The notes under the pieces are model-generated. The model had not been told where the DNA came from. It saw nothing but the letters and a program-made list of their open reading frames with translations, and ran no database searches. Below, piece by piece: positions 27,907-36,532 of a stretch of DNA of 64,000 nt. Location: NCBI RefSeq assembly GCF_000671395.1, contig NZ_AQQY01000002.1, forward strand, positions 248,001 through 312,000, in the 5' to 3' direction. A program made the translations under genes and the position numbers. Position 1 is the first letter of the stretch. The number at the start of each line of letters is the position of its first letter. The DNA is from Actibacterium atlanticum. Its GTDB lineage: Bacteria; Pseudomonadota; Alphaproteobacteria; Rhodobacterales; Rhodobacteraceae.

Positions 27907-29031
27907 TCAGCTGCGGCGTTCAAGGATGACAGAGCCAACAGAATATCCAGCCCCGAAAGAACAGATCAGCCCCAGGTCTCCGGATGCCAAATCGCTGGAA
28001 TACTTGGAAAAAGCGATGATCGACCCTGCGGAAGAGGTGTTGGCATAGTCTTGCAGGATATTGGGTTGTTGGCCCGGTTCCGGCGCGCGGCCAAGCACCT
28101 TTTTGCCGATGAAATCGTTCATGGTCTTGTTGGCCTGATGCAGCCAGAGCCGTTTTAGATCAACGGCTTGGACGTTTTCGGATTTCATGTGGGTCAGGAT
28201 GTGGTCGGACACCAACGGCAGAACCTCTTTGAAAACCTTGCGGCCGTTTTGCATGAACTGCATGTCACGGCGATCCTCCATCCCGCCGGGGCGGGTGCGG
28301 CGCAAAAAGCCGTTATTGTTCCGTATGTTATTGGAAAACTGCGTGGCGCAGCGGGTCGATCTGATCGCGAAATGAGCGCCCTTTGCGTCTGCGACCCGTT
28401 CCAGCAACACGGCGGTGCAGACGTCGCCAAAGATGAAATGACAGTCACGATCACGCCATTCCAGATGGGCGCTGCAAATCTCGGGGTTCACGACTAAGGC
28501 TTTGGAAATGCTGCCGGATTTGATCATGTCTGCGGCGGCCTGAATGCCGAATGTCGCCGAGGAACAGGCGACATTCATGTCAAACCCAAACCCGCCGCAG
28601 CCCAGAAGTTGTTGAATTTCAACGGCAATCGCCGGGTAAGCGCGTTCATGGTTTGACGCGGCGACCAGCACGGCATCCACTTGATCGGCGTTCACTCCGG
28701 CTTGATCCAGCGCTGTCTGGCAGGCTTTCACGCCCATTTCGGCCATCACGCTGGGGGTGTCATCGGGGCGCTCGGCCAGCACGGGGTGCATGATGTCCGG
28801 GTCAAGAATCCCTTTTTTATCAAGCACATATCGCTGTTCTATGCCCGAGGCCTTGATGATGAATTCGGTCGAAGACTGCGGGACGGGCTGCGCCGCGCCC
28901 GACGCGATGGCCTCGGCATTTTCAGCGTTTACCCGGTCGGCGTAGGCGTTGAAGGCGGTGACCAGCTCATCATTGGTGATGACCTGATCGGGGGTGAACA
29001 CCCCGCTGCCGGTGATAGCTGCCTGCGTCAT
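27907..29031 (-). CDS. FabH-like beta-ketoacyl-ACP synthase III family protein
   Basis: A 374-residue thiolase-fold condensing enzyme of the KAS III type, longer than housekeeping FabH (about 320). The catalytic triad is intact: Cys in NVACSSATFG, His in LWLHQANKTMND and Asn in YANTSSAGS. A stretch near residues 20-60 (FNAYADRVNAENAEAIASGAAQPVPQSS) is an insertion relative to FabH and marks the FabH-2-like branch found in Proteobacteria. It condenses an acyl-CoA with malonyl-ACP or a similar substrate; it may feed secondary or branched lipids. The ATG at 29031 follows GGGGATTTTC; the ATG at 29046 is also possible. Convergent with the DNA-binding gene, divergent from the BrnA-like gene. Confidence 0.88.
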   Translation of the reverse strand: MTQAAITGSGVFTPDQVITNDELVTAFNAYADRVNAENAEAIASGAAQPVPQSSTEFIIKASGIEQRYVLDKKGILDPDIMHPVLAERPDDTPSVMAEMGVKACQTALDQAGVNADQVDAVLVAASNHERAYPAIAVEIQQLLGCGGFGFDMNVACSSATFGIQAAADMIKSGSISKALVVNPEICSAHLEWRDRDCHFIFGDVCTAVLLERVADAKGAHFAIRSTRCATQFSNNIRNNNGFLRRTRPGGMEDRRDMQFMQNGRKVFKEVLPLVSDHILTHMKSENVQAVDLKRLWLHQANKTMNDFIGKKVLGRAPEPGQQPNILQDYANTSSAGSIIAFSKYSSDLASGDLGLICSFGAGYSVGSVILERRS

Positions 29032-29119
29032 GAAAATCCCCTCCACCCGTTAATGGTTTGAGGGGAGGGCAAAGCTGCGCAGGGGTCAAGCGGCGCCCGA
29101 ATTTACGTTGCGGCAGGGC

Positions 29120-29170
29120 ATGCACAAGCGATGCACATCCGATGCACAACCCATGCGCACGATTGTGCAC
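29120..29170. repeat. Four 11-bp-spaced direct repeats of ATGCACA in a divergent promoter region
   Basis: ATGCACA begins at 29120, 29131 and 29142 and ATGCGCA at 29153, each exactly 11 bp after the last; at 29164 the complementary form TGTGCAC follows in the same phase. The repeats lie between the FabH-like gene and the BrnA-like gene. One-helical-turn spacing puts all copies on the same face of the DNA, typical of a cooperative regulator site rather than a CRISPR. The protein that binds is unknown. Confidence 0.75.
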
Positions 29171-29216
29171 CCGGGCGTTAACCATTGGGCGGCAGATTGG
29201 GCGGTGAAAGGAGCCC

Positions 29217-29645
29217 ATGATGCGACAGGTAGAACCCGACAAGATGACCAAGACCGAGCGGCTGCATTGGAGTTACGGCGTCGATGCGCTGAACATGATC
29301 GAGCATGACCTGCACAGCCGTCTGGGCCTGCTGGGGGCGTTGCCGAGTGAATGGCATCAGATTTGCAATGACGATGATAAGCGCGATGTGAAACGCACCC
29401 GCGTGACGATTGCCTTGGACGCGGATGTGGTGAAGTTTTTCAAAGCGCTGGGGCCGGGCTATCAGCCGCGCATGAACCGTGTTCTGCGGGCGTTCATGCA
29501 CATGCGGCTGGCCAAGCTGATCGACGGGCCAGACACCACCGACTACATCCTGCGCCCCGAAGAGGTGATGCGCGACGGCGAGGCCAAACCGCGCTGGGGC
29601 GATACCAAGCGCAAGCTGGGCGAGATGGGGATTGAGGAGGGTTGA
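29217..29645 (+). CDS. BrnA-like (DUF4415) antitoxin family protein without an adjacent BrnT
   Basis: A 142-residue protein whose central part (RVTIALDADVVKFFKALGPGYQPRMNRVLRAFMHMR, residues 62-97) is the DUF4415/BrnA ribbon-helix-helix DNA-binding domain. Known BrnA antitoxins pair with the RNase toxin BrnT, encoded next to them; no BrnT-like ORF is seen here. The N-terminal 55 residues (including HWSYGVDALNMIEHDLHSRLGLLGALPSEWHQI) are additional and unrecognised. A GGAG ribosome binding site precedes ATG 29217. A stand-alone transcription factor, possibly binding the upstream 11-bp repeats, is the most economical reading; that link is inference. Confidence 0.75.
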   Translation: MMRQVEPDKMTKTERLHWSYGVDALNMIEHDLHSRLGLLGALPSEWHQICNDDDKRDVKRTRVTIALDADVVKFFKALGPGYQPRMNRVLRAFMHMRLAKLIDGPDTTDYILRPEEVMRDGEAKPRWGDTKRKLGEMGIEEG

Positions 29646-29704
29646 ATCATATGCTTGTTCGCAAGTGAAGATAATGCTTGAAAAATTCACAATTAAGTAT
29701 GATA

Positions 29705-29722
29705 TTCACCCTATGAGGTGAA
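29705..29722. promoter_or_regulatory. Palindromic operator candidate of the Xre-RES pair
   Basis: TTCACC-CTATGA-GGTGAA, perfect 6-bp arms, just upstream (23 bp) of the antitoxin start in an AT-rich stretch with -10-like TATGAT (29698-29703). An additional TTCAC half site lies near 29685. Position and symmetry fit autorepression by the antitoxin, as known for Xre-RES systems. Confidence 0.6.
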
Positions 29723-29744
29723 CCCGAACTCTGGGAGGTTTCTC

Positions 29745-30131
29745 ATGCGCACCCAGTTTAACTCGGATCGTGGAGATCAGCCTGATCCCAATGCCGTGCT
29801 GACAAAGGCGGTGATGCGTGCGGCCAGTTTGATGGATGTGAGTCAGGTAGAGCTTGCGGCAATCCTAGGGTTGTCCGAAGCCAAGATATCGGCTGTTGCC
29901 AAACATGGGGCTGTGCTTCCTGACCGCCCGCTGAACCGCAATATGGCCGCTTATTTTGTGCGGATATTCCGCTCGCTTGACGCGATTGTCGGCGGAGATC
30001 AGGCGGTTGCAGCAAGCTGGCTGCGCAATCATAATGTGGTGCTTGGGCACGCACCGATTGACGCGATGAAGTCGGTCGCTGGATTGGTGCATGTGATGGA
30101 CTATCTGGACCAACGCCGTGCCCCCCTTTGA
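29745..30131 (+). CDS. Xre/MbcA/ParS-type antitoxin (DUF2384)
   Basis: A 128-residue antitoxin. The N-terminal half holds an Xre-like helix-turn-helix (LTKAVMRAASLMDVSQVELAAILGLSEAKISAV), and the C-terminal half the toxin-binding ParS/MbcA domain (AAYFVRIFRSLDAIVGGDQAVAASWLRNHNVVLGHAPIDAMKSVAGLVHVMDYLD). ATG at 29745 follows an excellent GGAGG ribosome binding site; the in-frame start at 29718 would overlap the operator. The RES toxin gene starts 14 bp before its stop. Known relatives (MbcAT, Xre-RES of Photorhabdus and Pseudomonas) neutralise the toxin and repress their promoter. Confidence 0.92.
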   Translation: MRTQFNSDRGDQPDPNAVLTKAVMRAASLMDVSQVELAAILGLSEAKISAVAKHGAVLPDRPLNRNMAAYFVRIFRSLDAIVGGDQAVAASWLRNHNVVLGHAPIDAMKSVAGLVHVMDYLDQRRAPL

Positions 30132-30855
30132 CCTGACGCCGATGGCGGGCGCGGCGGTTCGGTTCGCCGAAGATCAAAACCGGGCTTCTAGCATGAAATT
30201 GGTGGATGATCTGGAGGAACAGAGCATTCTGGAAGAGCTGCTGGACGCGTCCAAGCCGCCGGTGCCCGTCGAATGCGCCCATCTGCATTACCTTTTGTTC
30301 ACGCCGTTTCGTTATGTGCCGCGGGTTTCGTCGCGGTTTCGGCGTGCGGGCGACGCGCGCGGGGTTTTATACGCGGCAGAGAATCTGGAAACGGCAGCGG
30401 CTGAGACGGCATTCTATGCCTTGCTTTTCTATGCGGAAAGCCCGGACACCGCCCCGCCAAACGGGCATGTGTCGCGCACCTGTTTTAAGCTGCGATATCG
30501 CGCGGATGCGGCGCTGGATCTGACAGTGCCGCCGTATTCTGATGACGCGACGCTGAGTGATCCGGTGGATTACACGGCAAGCCTGGCGCTGGCCGAGGCC
30601 GTCCGCGATGCGGGCGGGCAAGTGATCCGATCTACGTCGGTGCGCGACCCAGGGGCGCGAGCCAATATCAACATCCTGAGCTGTGATGCGATCGAAAATC
30701 GGCCACCCTCGGATAGCGCGGGCTGGCAGTTCTGGGTGAAACCCGAAGCGGTTCTTGCCAAAGAGGATTTTTGCGGGGGTCAGTCTTTTGAGTTCAGGAT
30801 TGCCGAATTTGCCAACGATCCGCGCATCCAGAGCTGGCTGGATGCGCGACGTTAG
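30118..30855 (+). CDS. RES-domain toxin (NAD+ phosphorylase/glycohydrolase family)
   Basis: A 245-residue RES-domain protein. RES toxins deplete NAD+ and halt growth. The signature residues are seen: Arg and Gly in RFRRAGDARGVLYAAEN, Tyr in the same block, and Glu in ENLETAAAETAFYALLF, plus a Ser in the C-terminal SFEFRIAEFA. Only a GTG at 30118 gives a start near the family N-terminus; it overlaps the antitoxin gene by 14 bp, so it depends on coupled translation. The protein is somewhat longer than minimal RES toxins (about 150-200 residues). It ends 9 bp from the convergent carB stop. Confidence 0.9.
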   Translation: MPPFDLTPMAGAAVRFAEDQNRASSMKLVDDLEEQSILEELLDASKPPVPVECAHLHYLLFTPFRYVPRVSSRFRRAGDARGVLYAAENLETAAAETAFYALLFYAESPDTAPPNGHVSRTCFKLRYRADAALDLTVPPYSDDATLSDPVDYTASLALAEAVRDAGGQVIRSTSVRDPGARANINILSCDAIENRPPSDSAGWQFWVKPEAVLAKEDFCGGQSFEFRIAEFANDPRIQSWLDARR

Positions 30856-30864
30856 GGTGTCGGC

Positions 30865-33800
30865 TTACTGCTGCAAGCTGCGGACGTCGACGTCGCCTTC
30901 TTCGCGGGACTTCATCGCCAGCGCGGCGGCGTGGGACGCGGCGGCGGTGGTGAAGTAGGGGATCTTGTCATAGAGCGCGACCGAGCGGATTTCGCGGCTG
31001 TCGTTGACGGCCTGTGCGCCCTCGGTGGTGTTCATGACCAGCTGGATGCCGCCGTCTTTCATCGTGTCGACGATGTTGGGGCGGCCTTCATAGACTTTGT
31101 TCACCACTTCGCAGGCGATGCCGTTGCCTTCAAGGAAGGACGCGGTGCCGCGGGTGGCGACGATTTCAAAGCCCAGATCGACCAGCGTTTGTGCGGTTTC
31201 GACCAGCGTGGGCGATTTGTCGTCATCCTTGATCGAGAAGAACACCTTGCCCTCGGTCGGCAGGGTGACGCCTGCGCCCATCTGCGCCTTGAGGAAGGCG
31301 CGGGGGAAGGATTTATCCCACCCCATGACTTCACCGGTTGAACGCATTTCGGGGCCAAGGATCGTGTCGACGCCGGGAAAGCGGGCGAAGGGCATGACGG
31401 CCTCTTTGACCGAGAACCACGGCATGTTCGGGTCCACCAACGTCATCGGATCGGCGGCGGGTTGACCGGCTTTGTCGGCAGGGCGCAGCGGGAAGTCGGT
31501 CAGCTTTTCACCGGCCATGATGCGCGCCGCAATCGAGGCAATCGCGCTGTCGGTGGCTTTAGCCACAAACGGCACGGTGCGCGAGGCACGGGGGTTGACC
31601 TCGATCAGGTAGATATCGCCATCCTTGATCGCGAACTGGATGTTCATCAGGCCGACAACGTTCAGCGCCAGTGCCAGCGCGTTGGTTTGCGCCTTGATCT
31701 GGTCGATCAGGTCTGCGGACAGCGAGTAGGGCGGCAGCGAGCAGGCGGAGTCGCCCGAGTGCACGCCGGCCTCTTCGATGTGTTGCATGATGCCGGCGAT
31801 GTGGACGTTCTTGCCGTCGCACAGGGCATCCACATCCAGTTCGGTCGCGCCGGAAAGGTAGCTGTCAAGCAGGACCGGGCTGTCGCCGGAAACCACCACG
31901 GCCTCGGCGATGTAGCGTTCCAGCTGGGCCATGTCGCGCACGATTTCCATCGCGCGGCCCCCCAGCACGTAGGACGGGCGGATGACCAGTGGGAAGCCGA
32001 TTTCCTCTGCGATCTCAAGGGCTTGGGCGTCGGTGGAGGCGATGCCGTTTTTCGGCTGTTTGAGGCCCAGCTCATTGACCAGCGCCTGGAAACGCTCGCG
32101 GTCTTCGGCAAGGTCGATGGCGTCCGGCGTGGTGCCCAGGATCGGGATGCCTTCGGCTTCCAAAGCATTCGCCAGTTTCAGCGGGGTCTGGCCGCCAAAC
32201 TGAACGATCACGCCGTGCAGTGTGCCGTTTTCCTGTTCCACGCGCAGGATTTCCATCACGTGTTCAAAGGTCAGCGGCTCGAAATACAGGCGATCCGAGG
32301 TGTCATAGTCGGTTGAAACCGTTTCGGGGTTACAGTTGACCATGATGGTTTCATAGCCTGCGTCGGTCAGCGCAAAACAGGCGTGACAGCAGCAGTAATC
32401 AAACTCGATCCCCTGACCGATCCGGTTGGGGCCACCGCCCAAAATGACGACCTTCTTTTTGTCGCTGGGGCGGGCTTCGCATTCGACGTCGCCCATCACC
32501 GGGGCTTCGTAGGTCGAGTACATGTAGGGGGTCTGCGCTTCGAATTCGGCGGCGCAGGTGTCGATGCGTTTGAAGCTGGCGGTGACGCCAAGGTTCAGGC
32601 GCGCCCGGCGGACCTGTGCTTCGTCGCGGCCGGTCAGATTGGCCAAACGGGCGTCGGTGAAGCCCAGCATCTTGAGCGCGCGCAGGCCTTCTTCGGTCAC
32701 GGGTAGGCCGTTCTTGCGCACGTCTTCTTCGGCGTCCACGATCTCGCGGATGCGGTCCAGGAACCAAGGGTCAAAGGCGGTGGCGGCGATGATTTCATCG
32801 TTGGTCAGGCCGTGACGCATGGCTTGCGCGATGGTGCGCAGGCGGTCGGGCGTGGCGACGGAGATCGCCTTGGTGACGGCAGCCTTGTCAGGGGCGCCTT
32901 CGATTTCAACCTCATCAAAACCGGTCAGGCCCGATTCCATCGAGGCCAGCGCTTTTTGCATGCTCTCGTGGATGGTGCGGCCGATCGACATGGCCTCGCC
33001 CACCGATTTCATCGCGGTGGTCAGGTGCGGTTCTGAGCCCGGGAATTTTTCGAATGCGAATTTCGGGATCTTGGTGACGACATAGTCGATGGTCGGCTCG
33101 AAGCTGGCCGGGGTGACTTTGGTAATGTCATTGTCCAGCTCATCGAGCGTATAGCCGACGGCCAGTTTCGCGGCGATCTTGGCAATCGGGAAACCGGTGG
33201 CTTTGGAGGCCAGTGCAGACGAGCGCGACACGCGCGGGTTCATCTCAATCACCACCATGCGGCCGTCTTTAGGGTTCACGGCCCACTGCACGTTCGAGCC
33301 GCCGGTTTCCACACCGATTTCACGCAGCACGTTGATGGAGTGCGTGCGCATGATCTGGTATTCTTTGTCGGTCAGGGTCAGGGCGGGGGCGACGGTGATG
33401 GAGTCGCCAGTGTGTACGCCCATCGGGTCAACGTTTTCGATGGCGCAAACGATGATGGCGTTGTCGGCGCGGTCGCGCACGACTTCCATCTCGTATTCTT
33501 TCCAGCCCAGAAGTGATTCATCGACCAGAATCTGGTTCACCGGCGAGGCATCCATGCCCGAGCGGCAATAGTGGATGTAGTCATCGCGGTTGTAGGCCAC
33601 GCCGCCGCCGGTGCCGCCCAGGGTAAAGGCGGGGCGGATGATGGCGGGCAGGCCAATTTCTTCCAGATCGTCGAGTGCGATTTGCACCCCGGCGTCCAGA
33701 TCGGTGCTGCCGTCCTCTTTCGTGGGGGCGGTGACGATGGTGGCCTTGGGGTTTTCGATGCCCAGACGGTCCATCGCTTCGCGGAACAGCTTGCGGTCTT

Positions 33801-34179
33801 CGGCCATTTCAATGGCGTCGCGTTTGGCGCCGATCATTTCCACGCCAAACTTATCCAGCACACCCATTTCTTCGACGGCCAATGCGGTGTTCAGGCCGGT
33901 TTGCCCGCCCATGGTGGGCAGCAGCGCATCGGGGCGTTCTTTTTCGATGATCTTGGCGACGACCTCAGGGGTGATCGGCTCGATATAGGTCGCATCGGCC
34001 AGTCCGGGGTCGGTCATGATGGTCGCCGGGTTCGAGTTGACCAGAATCACCCGGTAGCCTTCTTCGCGCAGCGCTTTACAGGCTTGCGCGCCCGAGTAGT
34101 CAAATTCGCAGGCCTGACCAATAATAATTGGCCCCGCGCCGATGATCATGATGGAGTTGATATCGGTTCTTTTAGGCAT
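30865..34179 (-). CDS. carB: Carbamoyl-phosphate synthase large subunit
   Basis: CarB (1104 residues) makes carbamoyl phosphate from bicarbonate, ammonia delivered by CarA, and two ATP, for arginine and pyrimidine synthesis. Two homologous halves are seen: the first begins [30 protein letters not shown], the second [23 protein letters not shown] near residue 560, each with an ATP-grasp domain ([26 protein letters not shown]). The MGS-like allosteric C-terminal domain follows [22 protein letters not shown] at 34179 is standard; the frame extends to 34272 without similarity. The carA gene is not in this window, as is usual for separated carAB in this group. Confidence 0.98.
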   Translation of the reverse strand: MPKRTDINSIMIIGAGPIIIGQACEFDYSGAQACKALREEGYRVILVNSNPATIMTDPGLADATYIEPITPEVVAKIIEKERPDALLPTMGGQTGLNTALAVEEMGVLDKFGVEMIGAKRDAIEMAEDRKLFREAMDRLGIENPKATIVTAPTKEDGSTDLDAGVQIALDDLEEIGLPAIIRPAFTLGGTGGGVAYNRDDYIHYCRSGMDASPVNQILVDESLLGWKEYEMEVVRDRADNAIIVCAIENVDPMGVHTGDSITVAPALTLTDKEYQIMRTHSINVLREIGVETGGSNVQWAVNPKDGRMVVIEMNPRVSRSSALASKATGFPIAKIAAKLAVGYTLDELDNDITKVTPASFEPTIDYVVTKIPKFAFEKFPGSEPHLTTAMKSVGEAMSIGRTIHESMQKALASMESGLTGFDEVEIEGAPDKAAVTKAISVATPDRLRTIAQAMRHGLTNDEIIAATAFDPWFLDRIREIVDAEEDVRKNGLPVTEEGLRALKMLGFTDARLANLTGRDEAQVRRARLNLGVTASFKRIDTCAAEFEAQTPYMYSTYEAPVMGDVECEARPSDKKKVVILGGGPNRIGQGIEFDYCCCHACFALTDAGYETIMVNCNPETVSTDYDTSDRLYFEPLTFEHVMEILRVEQENGTLHGVIVQFGGQTPLKLANALEAEGIPILGTTPDAIDLAEDRERFQALVNELGLKQPKNGIASTDAQALEIAEEIGFPLVIRPSYVLGGRAMEIVRDMAQLERYIAEAVVVSGDSPVLLDSYLSGATELDVDALCDGKNVHIAGIMQHIEEAGVHSGDSACSLPPYSLSADLIDQIKAQTNALALALNVVGLMNIQFAIKDGDIYLIEVNPRASRTVPFVAKATDSAIASIAARIMAGEKLTDFPLRPADKAGQPAADPMTLVDPNMPWFSVKEAVMPFARFPGVDTILGPEMRSTGEVMGWDKSFPRAFLKAQMGAGVTLPTEGKVFFSIKDDDKSPTLVETAQTLVDLGFEIVATRGTASFLEGNGIACEVVNKVYEGRPNIVDTMKDGGIQLVMNTTEGAQAVNDSREIRSVALYDKIPYFTTAAASHAAALAMKSREEGDVDVRSLQQ

Positions 34180-34363
34180 GGTACGACCCTCGGCGATTGG
34201 CAAAATCTTGGGGGTTATAGCCAAGCAAAACACAGGCGCAAGCCCCCCTTGCGCGGATTCTCGAAAAACCACGCACCCCGCGGTTTGCGCGCGGTGCGAA
34301 TCCGGTTTGGGCCGGGTGCATTTCCGATCTGCGCCCTTATATCAGGAAACAGAGGGCAGTGTG

Positions 34364-35032
34364 ATGAGCGAAACCTATATTTCCCGTATCAGAAATCCCG
34401 GGCGGCTGCGGCTGTGGGCCGAGTTCATCGGGTTCTATGTGCTGGTGCCTTTGGGTGTGGCACTGTTCATGCCGCCGACGTTGATCTTTCCGGCGTTATT
34501 TATCGCCATGTTGATCGGTTTGTCGCTTCTGCATCTGACGCCGGGATTTGCTTGGCACCAATTGCGGTGGCGGGACGGATTCGACTGGCGCGTTGTGGCT
34601 GTTTTCACCGGGGTCACGCTGATGGTTGCCGCTGCGGCGCTGGGCCTGACCCGCCCCGAAGAATTTTTCAACATCCTGCGCGCCCAGCCGATGATGCTGC
34701 CGATCATCATCGTGTTTTACCCGATTCTGTCGGCCCTGCCGCAAGAGGTGGTGTTCCGGGTCCTGTTTTATCGGCGCTATGGCGGGCTGTTTGCGGTGGG
34801 AAAACCCGCGATGCTGATCAATGCGGTGGTCTTTTCACTGGCGCATTTGATGTATTGGAGCTGGACCGTCGCCTTTATGACCTTCTTTGGCGGGCTGATC
34901 TTTTCATGGGCCTATGAATGGCGGCGCAGTTTCGCATTGGCGGTATTGCTGCACGCCATTGCCGGGTGGATCATTTTCACGCTGGGGCTGGGCGTGTTCT
35001 TTTATTCGGGCAATGTGGTGCGACCGTTTTAG
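34364..35032 (+). CDS. CPBP-family intramembrane metalloprotease
   Basis: A 222-residue inner-membrane protein of the CPBP (CAAX-like, Rce1/ABI) family with about six membrane helices. The conserved motifs are present: a Glu-rich pair in LPQEVVFRVLFYRR (EExxxR variant with Gln-Glu), His in VFSLAHLMYWSW and His in AVLLHAIAGW. Substrates are unknown; the first acidic residue of EExxxR is replaced by Gln, which could lower activity. ATG at 34364 follows AGGGCAGTGTG, and the hydrophilic MSETYISRIRNPGR precedes helix 1. Its 3' end overlaps the convergent cfa gene by 4 bp. Divergent from carB. Confidence 0.87.
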   Translation: MSETYISRIRNPGRLRLWAEFIGFYVLVPLGVALFMPPTLIFPALFIAMLIGLSLLHLTPGFAWHQLRWRDGFDWRVVAVFTGVTLMVAAAALGLTRPEEFFNILRAQPMMLPIIIVFYPILSALPQEVVFRVLFYRRYGGLFAVGKPAMLINAVVFSLAHLMYWSWTVAFMTFFGGLIFSWAYEWRRSFALAVLLHAIAGWIIFTLGLGVFFYSGNVVRPF

Positions 35033-36234
35033 GCCATGTAGTCGCGTGTCAGGGGCACGGCGTCTTGTTGGCGGGTCAGTTGGAACTGAAAGACCACCTG
35101 TTGGCGCAGGCGGAAGGTCATTTCAGACGCGGCCAGATAATAGCGCCACATGCGACAGAACCGTTCGTCATACAGTGCAGCGGCTTCGTCTTGCCGGGCG
35201 GTGAAGCGGTCGTACCAGTGGCGCAGCGTATAGGCATAGTGCAGGCGCCAGACTTCAACATCGGTGGCATAGAGGCGCTCTTTTTCCACCGCCTTCATGA
35301 CTTCGGACATGGCCGGGGCATAGCCGCCGGGGAAGATGTATTTCTGCACCCACGGGCTGGTAGAGCCAGGCGGGTCTGAGCGCCCGATGGTGTGGATCAG
35401 CGCGATACCGTCTTCGGTTAGAAAGTCGCGCACATGGCGGAAGTATTCGCGATAATGGGGCAGGCCGACATGTTCGAACATGCCCACCGAAACGATGCGG
35501 TCAAACTGGCCCTGCACCTTGCGGTAATCGGTCAGGCGGAACTGGACGCGGTCGGCCAGACCGGCTTCGGCGGCGCGGGCGGTGGCGATCTTGTGTTGTT
35601 CTGCGCTAAGCGTCACGCCCAGCACCTGCGCGCCGTACTCGCGCGCCAGTGTCAGGCCCATGCCACCCCAGCCACAGCCGATATCCAGCACTTTCATGCC
35701 CGGTTCGATCCTCAGCTTCTTGGCGATATGCTCTTTCTTTTGCGCCTGTGCCTGTTCCAGCGTGTCGCTGGGCGTTCTGAAATAGGCGCAGGAATATTGC
35801 CGGTCTTCGTCCAGAAAAAGATCATAGAGCTGGGCTGAAAGATCATAGTGATGCGCCACGTTTTGCTGGGCGCGCCCGACGGGATTGTATTGCTGCAGGT
35901 GGCGGATCATCTGGCGCAGCATCGCATTCAGCTTGAGCGCGGTACTTGTATGGCCCGCGCCGCGATTGCGCAGAACCGTGCCCAAAAAACCGTGCAGGTC
36001 ATCATTGCCGATGGTCAGGGTGCCGTCCATATAGGCTTCGCCCACGGCCATGTCGGGGTTCATCAGAATTTTGCGGGGCAGGGACTCATCGTGCAGATAC
36101 AGGTGCACCGGAGAGTCATCGGGCGGACCATAGGTTTGCACAGAGCCATCGGGCATATGCAGGTGCAATTGCCCCTCTTTGATCAGTTGGCGCAGACTTT
36201 TATCGAGCGCTTTTCCCCACATCATATCCCCCAT
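35029..36234 (-). CDS. cfa: Cyclopropane-fatty-acyl-phospholipid synthase family protein
   Basis: A SAM-dependent methyltransferase of about 401 residues of the CFA synthase family, adding a methylene bridge to cis double bonds of membrane lipids. Seen: the SAM motif VLDIGCGWGGMGLTLAREYG near residue 175, the bicarbonate/active-site SVGMFEHVGLPHYREYF, and the lipid-binding C-terminal helical part with LHYAYTLRHWYDRF. N-terminal residues up to about 110 form the additional CFA domain. ATGs at 36234, 36225 and 36222 are close; the upstream frame to 36273 has no match. It ends at the convergent CPBP gene with a 4-bp overlap. Other C-methyltransferase activity cannot be excluded. Confidence 0.88.
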   Translation of the reverse strand: MGDMMWGKALDKSLRQLIKEGQLHLHMPDGSVQTYGPPDDSPVHLYLHDESLPRKILMNPDMAVGEAYMDGTLTIGNDDLHGFLGTVLRNRGAGHTSTALKLNAMLRQMIRHLQQYNPVGRAQQNVAHHYDLSAQLYDLFLDEDRQYSCAYFRTPSDTLEQAQAQKKEHIAKKLRIEPGMKVLDIGCGWGGMGLTLAREYGAQVLGVTLSAEQHKIATARAAEAGLADRVQFRLTDYRKVQGQFDRIVSVGMFEHVGLPHYREYFRHVRDFLTEDGIALIHTIGRSDPPGSTSPWVQKYIFPGGYAPAMSEVMKAVEKERLYATDVEVWRLHYAYTLRHWYDRFTARQDEAAALYDERFCRMWRYYLAASEMTFRLRQQVVFQFQLTRQQDAVPLTRDYMA

Positions 36235-36532
36235 GCCACTTCGGTGCGCTGGGCACCTGACCCGGATGGACAAAGTTTAGAACGAACAGGGATTCTGTCC
36301 AGCCCGGCGCGGGATGGGGCTTGAATCACAGTGTTTACAAAACCCGGAGTGCTGGATGCATGGGCAAAGCGGCACGTTCTTTCGCAGCTTTTCAACATCA
36401 ATCCCCGGCCCGCCAAGAGGTTATTTGGGTGCTTTCGCCGCGATTTCGCGCCTCGTGCCCCGGCGCGACTTGACTTTGGGCCGCAAGGCGGGTGTATCGG
36501 CGCGACGAACGATATTACCGCAAGGATCTGCC

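Noticed and set aside
29120..29170. CRISPR array
   Set aside because: Repeats are 7 bp with 4-bp gaps; far too short and no cas genes are present.
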